From positions 1 through 33,129 of the forward strand of contig CACAHI010000009.1 of assembly GCA_902532225.1 (NCBI GenBank): a stretch of 33,129 bases of DNA, read 5' to 3'. The position numbers and the translations under genes are program-made. Under the pieces are notes generated by a model that saw nothing but the letters and a program-made list of their open reading frames with translations, did not search any database and was not told the origin of the DNA. This DNA is from an uncultured Pelagibacteraceae bacterium. GTDB lineage: Bacteria; Pseudomonadota; Alphaproteobacteria; Pelagibacterales; Pelagibacteraceae. Positions 8,301-16,163 of the stretch are shown here, one piece after another. The stretch's first letter is position 1, and the number at the start of each line of letters is the position of its first letter.

Positions 8301-10244
8301 TTGTCTAATTTTACTTGTTAGTTGAGTTTTTAATTGTACAGGTGTTGCTGCTTCTATAACTGGTTCACAATCTGGATGTGTTGAATCTCCACCTGGGCAG
8401 GATCCTGCAACAGCCAGTTGTCTAAATCTATCCATTCCTGTTGGATTGATGCCTCCACCGTACGCCACAAATAATGTTTTAACTGGGTTTTCTAAACCTC
8501 TTAATGTAGCAATATCTTCCGCTGCAGCATCATTGTTCATAAACATTCCATCGCCAATAACAATTACATAATTTAGCTGGCAATCAGATGTGGAATCATA
8601 ACCTTCAAAGTCATTCACAAAATATTTTCGTGCTATTTGAGCAAATGCCCTAGAATCTGTTCCCCATGCAAGTCTTTGGGGTAATAAATGGTCGAGGATC
8701 CTAGTGTATCCTTCAGAGCTAACACCAACATTTAAACATGAGTCTCTATTACATAGTGTAGAACGACCATCTGTTTGAGTTCCGGTCCATCCTCCATAAT
8801 AATTACATGAATTATTGAAATGACAAAATCTTCCACCTCTTCCTCTTTTTTTATGTCCTCCAGTTTCACCTGCATTCCAGTGACCATATCCAAAATGAGC
8901 ACCGCTTGTTAAAGTGGTATCACTTACAAGGGTAGCCATTGCTTGTTTTACTCCAGTCCATCTTGAGACTGCTCCTCCACCCATTTGTTGAAGCCATGCA
9001 GTGTCTTTGCTTGCTGCAGTAAAAAGATTTTCATTAAATTCGTCAATCGTTCCTGAACTAGATCCGACTAAAATTCTATCAGCTGTAACATGTATCGAAT
9101 TTGGGTAGTTAAATCTGACTTTGCTTGCTTCAAGCTCTCCTGTATCTTCAGTGTTCATACCGAATTCACGAGAACCGGTTCCAGCTCTTGCAACAACTGT
9201 ATATCCCCTTTGAGTTCCATCTAAACTTAATTTTTGGACAACATGTCTGTAGTTTGAGGTAATATATAGAATATTGTCATCTTCAGGAGATACATCGATA
9301 CCTGAAACAGGCACTAACTGAGTATCTAGATTTCCTGAGTTAGTAGCTGTATAGCATCTTGAGCAAATAGCATTTCCACCACCTGTAATTTCATAAACAT
9401 CTCCTACTTTAGTTAAGTCAAATCCAAACAAATGATATCTGGCTGCATACAGAATTGATGCATCACTATTTACTGCAATTCTCCAAGTGTGTCTAAAATT
9501 ATATCTAGGCGAGCTCGAATTACCATTTCTTCCTAAATTATGAACTGGACCCATTATTCCTTTTGTTAAATTATAAGAAACAAAAGCAGAATTTCTTCCC
9601 CATTTACCAACAGCAAATAAAAAAACTTCACCACCTATTGTAGCTACATCCATAGCCTGTACTTTCATACCGCTTGGGTCTAAATAAAATCTACAGTCAG
9701 TCCCATCTTCTGACATTCCAATTATATCCCCTCGAAGAGGTCGTAAAGTAGATGTAAAAAAAACTATATCCTCATTGTCAATTGTTCCGTCTTCAGTCGA
9801 CATATTTGCAACCACTCTAACCTTTGATCCTGTTCTTGTTCTCGTATCTCTTTGAGTTGAAGCATATCCAGTGCCACCTCCTTGATTAAAGCTAAGTCCT
9901 GCTTCACAAGTGTCGTTCCATTGCCCTGTCCATCTTGCTGCGTTATTACCAAACTCTCTATTTCTTTTTCCATCATCATCAAATTTTACCACTCCAAGGT
10001 GTCTCGTTTGTCCTGCAATAATATCATTATTAGTATCGTAACCTACGCCTGTAACACCAAAAACTGCATCACGATTACTGATTCTTCTGCTCATACTTGC
10101 TGAACTATCTATTAAAAATAAAATATTTGCGGGAACATCGCCTTCTCCTGATCCTGGTGGTACAGGTTTGGCATGAACTTGGGTTTCTGAATATAAATTC
10201 AAAAAAAGAACAGCAAATAAAAAATATTTAAAAATTTTCATCAT
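5400..10244 (-). CDS. pilY1: PilY1-type pilus tip/biogenesis protein with N-terminal vWA domain
   Basis: Signal peptide; MIDAS-like ANILFLIDSSASMS; YVIVIGDG; C-terminal PilY1 propeller signature (RKVIYAGSNSGMLHAINAEDGKEEWAFVPPFI, GSPIVHDVYMAG, WRTILMIPYGRGGAGFSVLDVTNP); located next to PilX/W/V homologues. Confidence 0.92.
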   Translation of the reverse strand: MMKIFKYFLFAVLFLNLYSETQVHAKPVPPGSGEGDVPANILFLIDSSASMSRRISNRDAVFGVTGVGYDTNNDIIAGQTRHLGVVKFDDDGKRNREFGNNAARWTGQWNDTCEAGLSFNQGGGTGYASTQRDTRTRTGSKVRVVANMSTEDGTIDNEDIVFFTSTLRPLRGDIIGMSEDGTDCRFYLDPSGMKVQAMDVATIGGEVFLFAVGKWGRNSAFVSYNLTKGIMGPVHNLGRNGNSSSPRYNFRHTWRIAVNSDASILYAARYHLFGFDLTKVGDVYEITGGGNAICSRCYTATNSGNLDTQLVPVSGIDVSPEDDNILYITSNYRHVVQKLSLDGTQRGYTVVARAGTGSREFGMNTEDTGELEASKVRFNYPNSIHVTADRILVGSSSGTIDEFNENLFTAASKDTAWLQQMGGGAVSRWTGVKQAMATLVSDTTLTSGAHFGYGHWNAGETGGHKKRGRGGRFCHFNNSCNYYGGWTGTQTDGRSTLCNRDSCLNVGVSSEGYTRILDHLLPQRLAWGTDSRAFAQIARKYFVNDFEGYDSTSDCQLNYVIVIGDGMFMNNDAAAEDIATLRGLENPVKTLFVAYGGGINPTGMDRFRQLAVAGSCPGGDSTHPDCEPVIEAATPVQLKTQLTSKIRQILAEKLSFTAPSITATVQEGGSLYQAQFGYEQYGEWHGTILRKKLNANGSVEHNTKSGNAHGNWDAAREVRIQASAAGAADTRKIWSAIPDASYIGNWDNFNVENSDAIIEMFGLLGYTVLDYHNATSHCSTQAGGHVGEAGHEDDAKGLINFMKGTDYFDYNGDCNVTQKRQHVLGDIYHSQLVEIGPPDASTDFFGSNEEAYFRSANNYQSFRKNNMGRRKVIYAGSNSGMLHAINAEDGKEEWAFVPPFIAAIMPSIINPDLEGSVDVTFDKDGNRIAKGGTNAIFGVDGSPIVHDVYMAGYDTAGNLETTKSWRTILMIPYGRGGAGFSVLDVTNPILVEGKGPIHMYSIFNDAINNKVLVADNEGVITEHPYTSGSASIVDSLEGQQATKNYNDARDLDTESCGQEGEAACTNQDNIAFCQTNTAAGGSFHVTGTASCYQGTTFTFEGITPHAPDGVNVPKSNLKVTERVDGTLKVIDFDNAKYVAGQLVVTFGADKFFAASGSVLETTTTTTTDDKGNEVTTTVETEIPTNGFNVATSCTSAGDIDPKYNYSQLGETWSTPRIVRIPSEKKGERSNYKKDTYVAVMGAGMGSTNLCAGSAVYLVNLEDMDDPGSIYGWETNGGPITIVDTDPSGILTNEGLMLTPNGSDIGNSLPSSAVVITPDTAFNIPWRGAMVYFNDLEGKITKINLTSSTDNSADLFDQTTLFRLNADTENRRYSYFSMDAGIGVTTREFWLFGGTGNFGNIGGGSKNMDNILYGVKDPYYPFFKHLNAVHIPPETDSTFIKTAHEGANAAKDIDDGVVCVNTTGKVTCQDGPAPGDLAWVIHLDTVDGLAPNNPSTLNTHRKLSAAPTLFKGQVYFPIYEPPPGSNPCTIGMAYICVADDECGSNNSHLLTRGGVANGKECKKVREGILSELVIFGDTLFANVAGPKEDEDTLYKVLAAAGEVQSSRGSWRESGF

Positions 10245-10247
10245 AAA

Positions 10248-10787
10248 TTATTCACCAACTTCAACTATATCTTCAGATATAGTATAATTCATTAATTCCT
10301 CAGTTGAAATATCAAAAGTTTCTACAACTCCACCAATAATTCCATCGTTGTCTAACATTTTTGCATAATATAATTTGTAACCACCACTACTTAAATTCTC
10401 AAAACCTGTCCAATTTTTTTCTTTTGCCTTTTCGCCTATATTCCCATAATAGTTTTTCACAAAGTTATAGATTTCATTTTTTTGGAGTGCAAGATCCCAT
10501 GTTTCTAATCTCATACCTGCTATTTTTGAATCATAGATAAAAACTTTTAATGTCGTATTTTCAAGTCCCATGTCAGGGCAGTAATCAGCTGTGCTAGCTT
10601 CGTAAACTGCAGTTTCGCCATCATTATAATTTTCTGGGAGATGGGTATCGATAAAATCTAATATTTCTGAAGATTTTGAAAAATCTTCTCCTAACTTAAC
10701 ATTTTTTAATGCATCACAAGAAAATGCACTTTTATTAAATAAGACTAATGTCAAAATTAATACCATCGATTTTAGAATATTTTTCAT
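10248..10787 (-). CDS. Secreted hypothetical protein in the pilus operon (start trimmed to Met31 of the ORF)
   Basis: The ORF 10248-10877 has a Met31 start giving a clean signal peptide (MKNILKSMVLILTLVLFNKSAFSC); the longer start overlaps the pilX gene. No family recognised. Confidence 0.6.
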   Translation of the reverse strand: MKNILKSMVLILTLVLFNKSAFSCDALKNVKLGEDFSKSSEILDFIDTHLPENYNDGETAVYEASTADYCPDMGLENTTLKVFIYDSKIAGMRLETWDLALQKNEIYNFVKNYYGNIGEKAKEKNWTGFENLSSGGYKLYYAKMLDNDGIIGGVVETFDISTEELMNYTISEDIVEVGE

Positions 10788-10860
10788 TTTTTTTATATTA
10801 TAAAATGTCATAATTTTTTTTAAAGGTTCTTCTACAATTTTTATGTCTATTCTGGGCATA

Positions 10861-11625
10861 TTAATTTGATAAAACAATCACAGTTTCCAATGGAACTAAT
10901 ATATCTGGGTCACCAAAATCAGTGGGGCTAGCGCCGCTTGGCATTAAGTAGCCACAACCATACACTTTATATGCTGTTCCAGAAGTTTGAGCATTGGTTG
11001 ATGTTTTTTTTATACTAGAGCCAGCACCTCTATATTCTGCTGCACCAATATTTGTTATAAAATACTCGTATCTAAATCTTTCCATGTATTCTCTTTCTTT
11101 TGTGAGAATTTCAGGTGTTGTCGAAGTATCAAGATCACCATCTGCAAAGACAGACTGTATTAAAGTTCCAAAATTTTTATTTACTTTATGTTCAGTTACC
11201 AAAAAACCAGCTCTGTTTATGTTTCTAAAGCTGTTAAAACAAGGTGTATTCGCAGCAGCACTTGTGTTTGTGGGTAAATCTCTCTTATCTGTATTTCTTG
11301 CCATACCTAAAACTGCTGAATTTTGAATATTTTCTACCATACTGTCCCATTCTTCTTTTTCACCGTCAGTCATACCTGTGGGAACATCTACAAATTCTTC
11401 TTCAACATTCACCCATGGTCCCATCATTCTATTTACTACACTTTTCTCACCTTCTAATAATGCGGTCTCAGCTACATAAAATGCTTGTTGGTATTCATCA
11501 CTTGAGTTATTGCTTTGGTGATCTGTTGCGGTAATTACAATTAAAGATCCTCCCAACAATGACATCACCATAAGAAGAACAAGAGAAAGTACTAGAGCAA
11601 AACCCTTTTCATTTTTACGTTTCAT
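10861..11625 (-). CDS. pilX: PilX-like minor pilin
   Basis: MKRKNEKGFALVLSLVLLMVMSLLGGSLIVITATDHQ: G|F prepilin leader, no Glu at +5, as is common in PilX; operon context. Confidence 0.8.
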   Translation of the reverse strand: MKRKNEKGFALVLSLVLLMVMSLLGGSLIVITATDHQSNNSSDEYQQAFYVAETALLEGEKSVVNRMMGPWVNVEEEFVDVPTGMTDGEKEEWDSMVENIQNSAVLGMARNTDKRDLPTNTSAAANTPCFNSFRNINRAGFLVTEHKVNKNFGTLIQSVFADGDLDTSTTPEILTKEREYMERFRYEYFITNIGAAEYRGAGSSIKKTSTNAQTSGTAYKVYGCGYLMPSGASPTDFGDPDILVPLETVIVLSN

Positions 11626-11628
11626 AAT

Positions 11629-12540
11629 TTATATTCCACTCCCAATGTTTCTTGTATGAATTGTAACAACTACAGAGTCTCTTAAATATTTATCAAGAAA
11701 TGCTCGTGTTCTATTTCCAAGTGCTTTTACAAGTCTTGGTGTAGCAGCGTTTGCTTTATATCTATAAAATTCTTGTTTCGATCTAAACGTTATCCTGACA
11801 TCAACTGCTCTTATTTTGTAAAGATTTGCCATAGCTAAAGAATCTTCTCCCGGTTTTGGAATAGGAGAAATTCTTTTTCCTGATGCATCAAGTGGAATAA
11901 ATTCCATATCAACTATATGATCTCGAATTTTTTGTCCAACATAGCATTCGGAACAATCACTTACCCATGTTCCTGTTTCTTGATCTAAATTTTGTCTCCA
12001 GCTTTGTACGGTTTTATAAACAGCATATCTTGTATCTCCTCCTTCATTCACTGGTGCTGCATAATAAGTTGTTTTATATCTCTTATAAGGTTGGTTTACA
12101 TCGTTTTGATTAAAATCATCATAGACAATATGTATTCGATCACAGCATTTATCATCGTCTGAATGTTTGGGAGTTGGATCGCCCCCTCCATCTATTGAAA
12201 AACCTAACGGTGCATTCTTTTCTATTATTATAGGATCATGGCTTAAAGCAATAGTGCTATCTCCACCAATAAATTGTAAGTAACTTGAACTTGGAAAATC
12301 TAGTGTATTTGTTCCAAGTCTATATTTAAATCCTGCCATTCTTATATCTCTCATCAGCATTTCTACGATATCTCTTCCTGATCGACTAATTTTTGCACGG
12401 TCTGTAACTTGTGAATAACTATTATTTACAACACTATAAGTAGTATACATTGCTGCCATCATAATTGAAGAAATCACAATTCCAATAAGCACTTCGATCA
12501 GAGTAAATGCTAGAATGTTTTTTAAATAATTTTTTTTCAT
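11629..12540 (-). CDS. pilW: PilW-like minor pilin
   Basis: Class III leader NILA|FTLIEVLIGIVISSIMMAAMYTTYSVV; size and operon position. Confidence 0.82.
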   Translation of the reverse strand: MKKNYLKNILAFTLIEVLIGIVISSIMMAAMYTTYSVVNNSYSQVTDRAKISRSGRDIVEMLMRDIRMAGFKYRLGTNTLDFPSSSYLQFIGGDSTIALSHDPIIIEKNAPLGFSIDGGGDPTPKHSDDDKCCDRIHIVYDDFNQNDVNQPYKRYKTTYYAAPVNEGGDTRYAVYKTVQSWRQNLDQETGTWVSDCSECYVGQKIRDHIVDMEFIPLDASGKRISPIPKPGEDSLAMANLYKIRAVDVRITFRSKQEFYRYKANAATPRLVKALGNRTRAFLDKYLRDSVVVTIHTRNIGSGI

Positions 12541-13217
12541 TATTTTCTAATTTTGTAATCTGTTTGAAAATATAAAAATTTTCTTTTTTTACCGTTATTT
12601 AAATTAATTTGAACTCTACCAATGTACAATCCATCATCGGTAACTGAAGGGTCTTGATAAGGACATACACCAGGCCATCTACATATTTTGTAAACTTTCA
12701 TTCTCTTAAAATCGTTTTCTCCCTTACATTTCAAAAATCGATTTTCAGAAAATATTCTCATCCATTTTTCTTCTTTATTAGAAGGAGCATCAACATGTTG
12801 AACTTCGTAAAGACTTTTAACTGTTCCATCGTCTGCGGGAGCATTAGCTGTTGCGTCACCAGCGGCTAGATCTACATTATCACCGCATCTTGATAAAAAA
12901 TCTTGTCCTGCTAAATGATCTGAAAATTTTCTTGCATCTGGTTTATCAACACCATCAATTGTAATAGTGCCATCAATACCAATAACAACCTTATCATTAG
13001 TATTTACACCATAAATACTATTTTTATGACCAATGACATCTTCTGCCATCATGCTTACTAGATAATTAGCCTTAGTTCTCTCTCCTGAAGTATCAATTGA
13101 TTGAACTGAATAATTTACCATTGAAAGAATTGCAACAAAACCTATTCCTACTACTGCTGTTGCCATCAAAGCTTCTAATATTGTTAATCCTAAAATATTT
13201 TTAATTTTTTTTTTCAT
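12540..13217 (-). CDS. pilV: PilV-like minor pilin
   Basis: NILG|LTILEALMATAVVGIGFVAILSMVNYSVQSID leader and N-terminal helix. Confidence 0.82.
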   Translation of the reverse strand: MKKKIKNILGLTILEALMATAVVGIGFVAILSMVNYSVQSIDTSGERTKANYLVSMMAEDVIGHKNSIYGVNTNDKVVIGIDGTITIDGVDKPDARKFSDHLAGQDFLSRCGDNVDLAAGDATANAPADDGTVKSLYEVQHVDAPSNKEEKWMRIFSENRFLKCKGENDFKRMKVYKICRWPGVCPYQDPSVTDDGLYIGRVQINLNNGKKRKFLYFQTDYKIRK

Positions 13218-13221
13218 TTAA

Positions 13222-13932
13222 TTATTGTAACTGCCATTCATTTAATAATGAACTCCATTTATCTACAGTTATATCGCCAAATCTTGTCCAATCAATTGAG
13301 AAAACATTATCCACAACTACTGTGGGTTCTCCACTGCCTTCATCTACAGCACAGGTTGGAATATCGTCCGCTTTTATACATAAAAACATTGTTTGATCTA
13401 CGCTGATATCTCCTCCTCCTCCAGCTACAAAATTGCCTGCTCCACTATACCATTTTGCATCTTTAGAAAAACATACTGCAGCTTCTCCTATAAAATTACT
13501 AGCAAATTTGTTTGCATCTAATACGACTCTTCGTACTTGCGCCACTGTATTACCAGGTACTCCTCCATCATTATCCCAATAATCGTTGTCTGCAATATTA
13601 CATCTTGATGTGGCATCTATATTCCAAGCACTGTCACCATCATTTACTTTTGAAAAAAGTGTATCCGATTTCATTCCTTTTGATGCAATAGTTATTTCTG
13701 TTTCAGTAATATTTACATAAACCTGAACAAATACATATAATCCCCTTTGTACTTGGCCATTTATTCCTAGCATTAAACTTTTTACCTCTAGAGCTGCGTT
13801 TCTAATTTCTCTCTTTTCTCTCCAATCTTGAAATTTAGGATATGCGGTAGCGGAAATGACTCCAATTATAACAACAACAACTACAAGTTCGAGTAAGTTA
13901 AAACCTTTAATGTTCTTTACCTGAGCCCGCAT
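13222..13932 (-). CDS. FimT/GspH-type pseudopilin
   Basis: NIKG|FNLLELVVVVVIIGVISATAYPKFQDWREKREIRNAALEVKSLM: prepilin leader with Glu+5. Confidence 0.82.
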   Translation of the reverse strand: MRAQVKNIKGFNLLELVVVVVIIGVISATAYPKFQDWREKREIRNAALEVKSLMLGINGQVQRGLYVFVQVYVNITETEITIASKGMKSDTLFSKVNDGDSAWNIDATSRCNIADNDYWDNDGGVPGNTVAQVRRVVLDANKFASNFIGEAAVCFSKDAKWYSGAGNFVAGGGGDISVDQTMFLCIKADDIPTCAVDEGSGEPTVVVDNVFSIDWTRFGDITVDKWSSLLNEWQLQ

Positions 13933-14920
13933 CTATCTTTCCTGCCTTAACAAGTTCTTCTAATGACTTAGTCATCGTAATCATACCTTCTTTAACTGCG
14001 GTTTGCATGATGCTTGGAATTTGATGAATTTTAGATTCTCTTATTAAGTTTTGAATAGGAGCGGTACACTTCATAACTTCAAAAGCACCACAACGTCCTT
14101 GACCGTCTTTTGTTTTAAGCAACCTTTGTGTTACAACCATCTTTAAAGATGTAGAAATTTGTGCACGAATTTGCGCTTGCTGTTCTGGGGGAAATACATC
14201 TATAATTCTGTTTATTGTACTTGGTGCACCACTAGTGTGCAAGGTTCCAAAAACTAAGTGACCAGTTTCAGCAGCGGTTAATGCTAAAGAAACAGTTTCT
14301 AAGTCTCTCATCTCACCAACAAGAATAACATCTGGATCTTCCCTCAATGCAGCTTTTAATGCACTTGCGAAGCTTTGGGTTTGTTTTCCAACTTCCCTGT
14401 GAGATACAATACTTTTTAAATCTTTATGGATAAATTCTACTGGGTCTTCTACTGTAATGATGTTTGAAGTTCTCGTTTTATTTATTTCATTAACAATTGC
14501 TGCAAGTGTAGTAGATTTTCCTGATCCAGTTGGACCTGTTACTAAGACTAAACCTTTGTGCATATCAATAATATCATAAAGAACTGGAGGCAAATCAAAT
14601 TGGTCCATTGTGGGTATAACACTCTCTACTCTTCTAAGAACGGCCGCTGGACCATGAATTGTTTTATAAAAATTTGCTCTAAATCTTAATCCTGCCAATG
14701 TAACTGATGAGTCTAGTTCGTGAGTATCTTGAAATCTTTTCATCTCTACCTCATTGCAATTTGTAGAAATAAGGTCTTGAAGATCTTGTTTTTTAACAAC
14801 AACTTCTTGTACTTTGTGAATTTCTCCTGTTTGTCTATAAGCTAGAGGCCATCCACTTCTTATATGAAAGTCAGATATTTTTTTGTTATTTTTTGCTAAT
14901 TCTTCTAATTTTTCAAACAT
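13907..14920 (-). CDS. pilT: Type IV pilus retraction ATPase
   Basis: Walker A GPTGSGKST; ITVEDPVEFIH; Walker B ILVGEMRDLETVSLALTAAETGHLVFGTLHT; PIQNLIRESK near the C-terminus (AIRNLIRE-like). Confidence 0.93.
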   Translation of the reverse strand: MFEKLEELAKNNKKISDFHIRSGWPLAYRQTGEIHKVQEVVVKKQDLQDLISTNCNEVEMKRFQDTHELDSSVTLAGLRFRANFYKTIHGPAAVLRRVESVIPTMDQFDLPPVLYDIIDMHKGLVLVTGPTGSGKSTTLAAIVNEINKTRTSNIITVEDPVEFIHKDLKSIVSHREVGKQTQSFASALKAALREDPDVILVGEMRDLETVSLALTAAETGHLVFGTLHTSGAPSTINRIIDVFPPEQQAQIRAQISTSLKMVVTQRLLKTKDGQGRCGAFEVMKCTAPIQNLIRESKIHQIPSIMQTAVKEGMITMTKSLEELVKAGKIDAGSGKEH

Positions 14921-14932
14921 ACGAATTTTTAT

Positions 14933-14960
14933 ATAATAAAGCTTAATTAAAAAAGATCAA
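14933..14960 (-). promoter_or_regulatory. Candidate sigma70-like promoter for pilT
   Basis: Minus strand TTGATC (14955-14960), 16-nt spacer, TATTAT (14933-14938), 12 nt before the ATG at 14920; no Shine-Dalgarno visible. The AT-rich background weakens this. Confidence 0.35.
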
Positions 14961-15038
14961 AATTAAGAATTAGCCCAAAATAGTTAATAAGATTAGGGTT
15001 TTTAATCAATTTATCTAATATTGCGGGTATTTTTAATA

Positions 15039-16163
15039 TTAAATTATTAATTGCCTACTATATATTTTGGTACTCATAACTAATGCAAATCCTACCATGG
15101 TTGCAAGCATTGAAGATCCTCCGTATGACATAATTGGCAAAGGAGATCCAACGATAGGCAAAAGGCCTAAAACCATACACATATTTACTGAAATATAGAT
15201 AAATAATGATGCAGCAAATCCATAACAGAACAATCTTCCAAAAAAACTTCTTGATGAAGATCCGATTACAATTATTCTTAATATTATAATTGCATACAAT
15301 ATTAATAGTAAAATTGATCCAATAAATCCAAATTCTTCAGAATATAAAGTAAAAATAAAGTCGGTGTGTTTTTCAGGTAAAAATTCTAAATAACTTTGTG
15401 TTCCCTTTAAAAATCCTTTTCCCATTACTCCACCAGATCCAACAGCAATTTTAGACTGTATTATTTGATAACCTGCTCCCAAAGGATCCTTTTCCGGATC
15501 AAAAAAAGTTAAGATTCTTCTCTTTTGATATGGTTTAAGAAAGGAAATAACAAATGGTGCTGCAATTATTAATACAAGTGTTGAATAAACAAAATATTTT
15601 ACATTAACTCCTGACAGCCATAATACGACTAGACCGCTTAATGCAATTAATATTGAAGTACCAAGGTCTGGTTGACTAATTACTAATACTATTGGAATAA
15701 CTAGAATAACAATTGGAAATAAAATATTTTTTAAATTATTTACATTTTTAAGCTGAATTCTATGAAAAAATTTTGCAAAACAAATAATTATCGCAATCTT
15801 CATTAATTCAGAAGGTTGTAAATTTATTATATATAAATTTACCCATCTTTGTGAACCCGATGCGGTTATACCAAAAAAAGAAGCCCATATTAAAAGTGCA
15901 AGAATAAAAAAATAAAAAATATATCCCGTCGCATGCCAGTATCTAATATTAATAAATGATAAAAATATCATCATCATAAAAAAAACACTAAATCTTATAA
16001 TGTGACTTTTTGTATGGTAAAGAAATTCACCTCCATCTGTTGAATACATTGAAAACGAACTGATTATTCCTACAATTAAGATGCAAAATAATAAAACAAA
16101 ATCAAAAGATTTTAATTTCTGTAAAAATGAACTTTCGTTTGAAAAAGAATATCTTTGTAACAT
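15039..16163 (-). CDS. rodA: Rod-shape SEDS peptidoglycan polymerase
   Basis: SEDS-family features (GSQRWVNLYIINLQPSELMKIAIIICFAKF, SQPDLGTSILIALSG, LPEKHTDFIFTLYSEEFGFIG); adjacent to mrdA. Confidence 0.95.
   Translation of the reverse strand: MLQRYSFSNESSFLQKLKSFDFVLLFCILIVGIISSFSMYSTDGGEFLYHTKSHIIRFSVFFMMMIFLSFINIRYWHATGYIFYFFILALLIWASFFGITASGSQRWVNLYIINLQPSELMKIAIIICFAKFFHRIQLKNVNNLKNILFPIVILVIPIVLVISQPDLGTSILIALSGLVVLWLSGVNVKYFVYSTLVLIIAAPFVISFLKPYQKRRILTFFDPEKDPLGAGYQIIQSKIAVGSGGVMGKGFLKGTQSYLEFLPEKHTDFIFTLYSEEFGFIGSILLLILYAIIILRIIVIGSSSRSFFGRLFCYGFAASLFIYISVNMCMVLGLLPIVGSPLPIMSYGGSSMLATMVGFALVMSTKIYSRQLII

Noticed and set aside
6247-10103. ORFs at 6247-6438, 6634-6825, 9764-9982 and 9882-10103
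   Set aside because: Contained within pilY1 in other frames; the pilY1 frame is supported by vWA and propeller motifs.
10994-12869. Plus-strand ORFs at 10994-11326, 11244-11534 and 12654-12869
   Set aside because: Antisense to the minor pilin genes; no supporting motifs.
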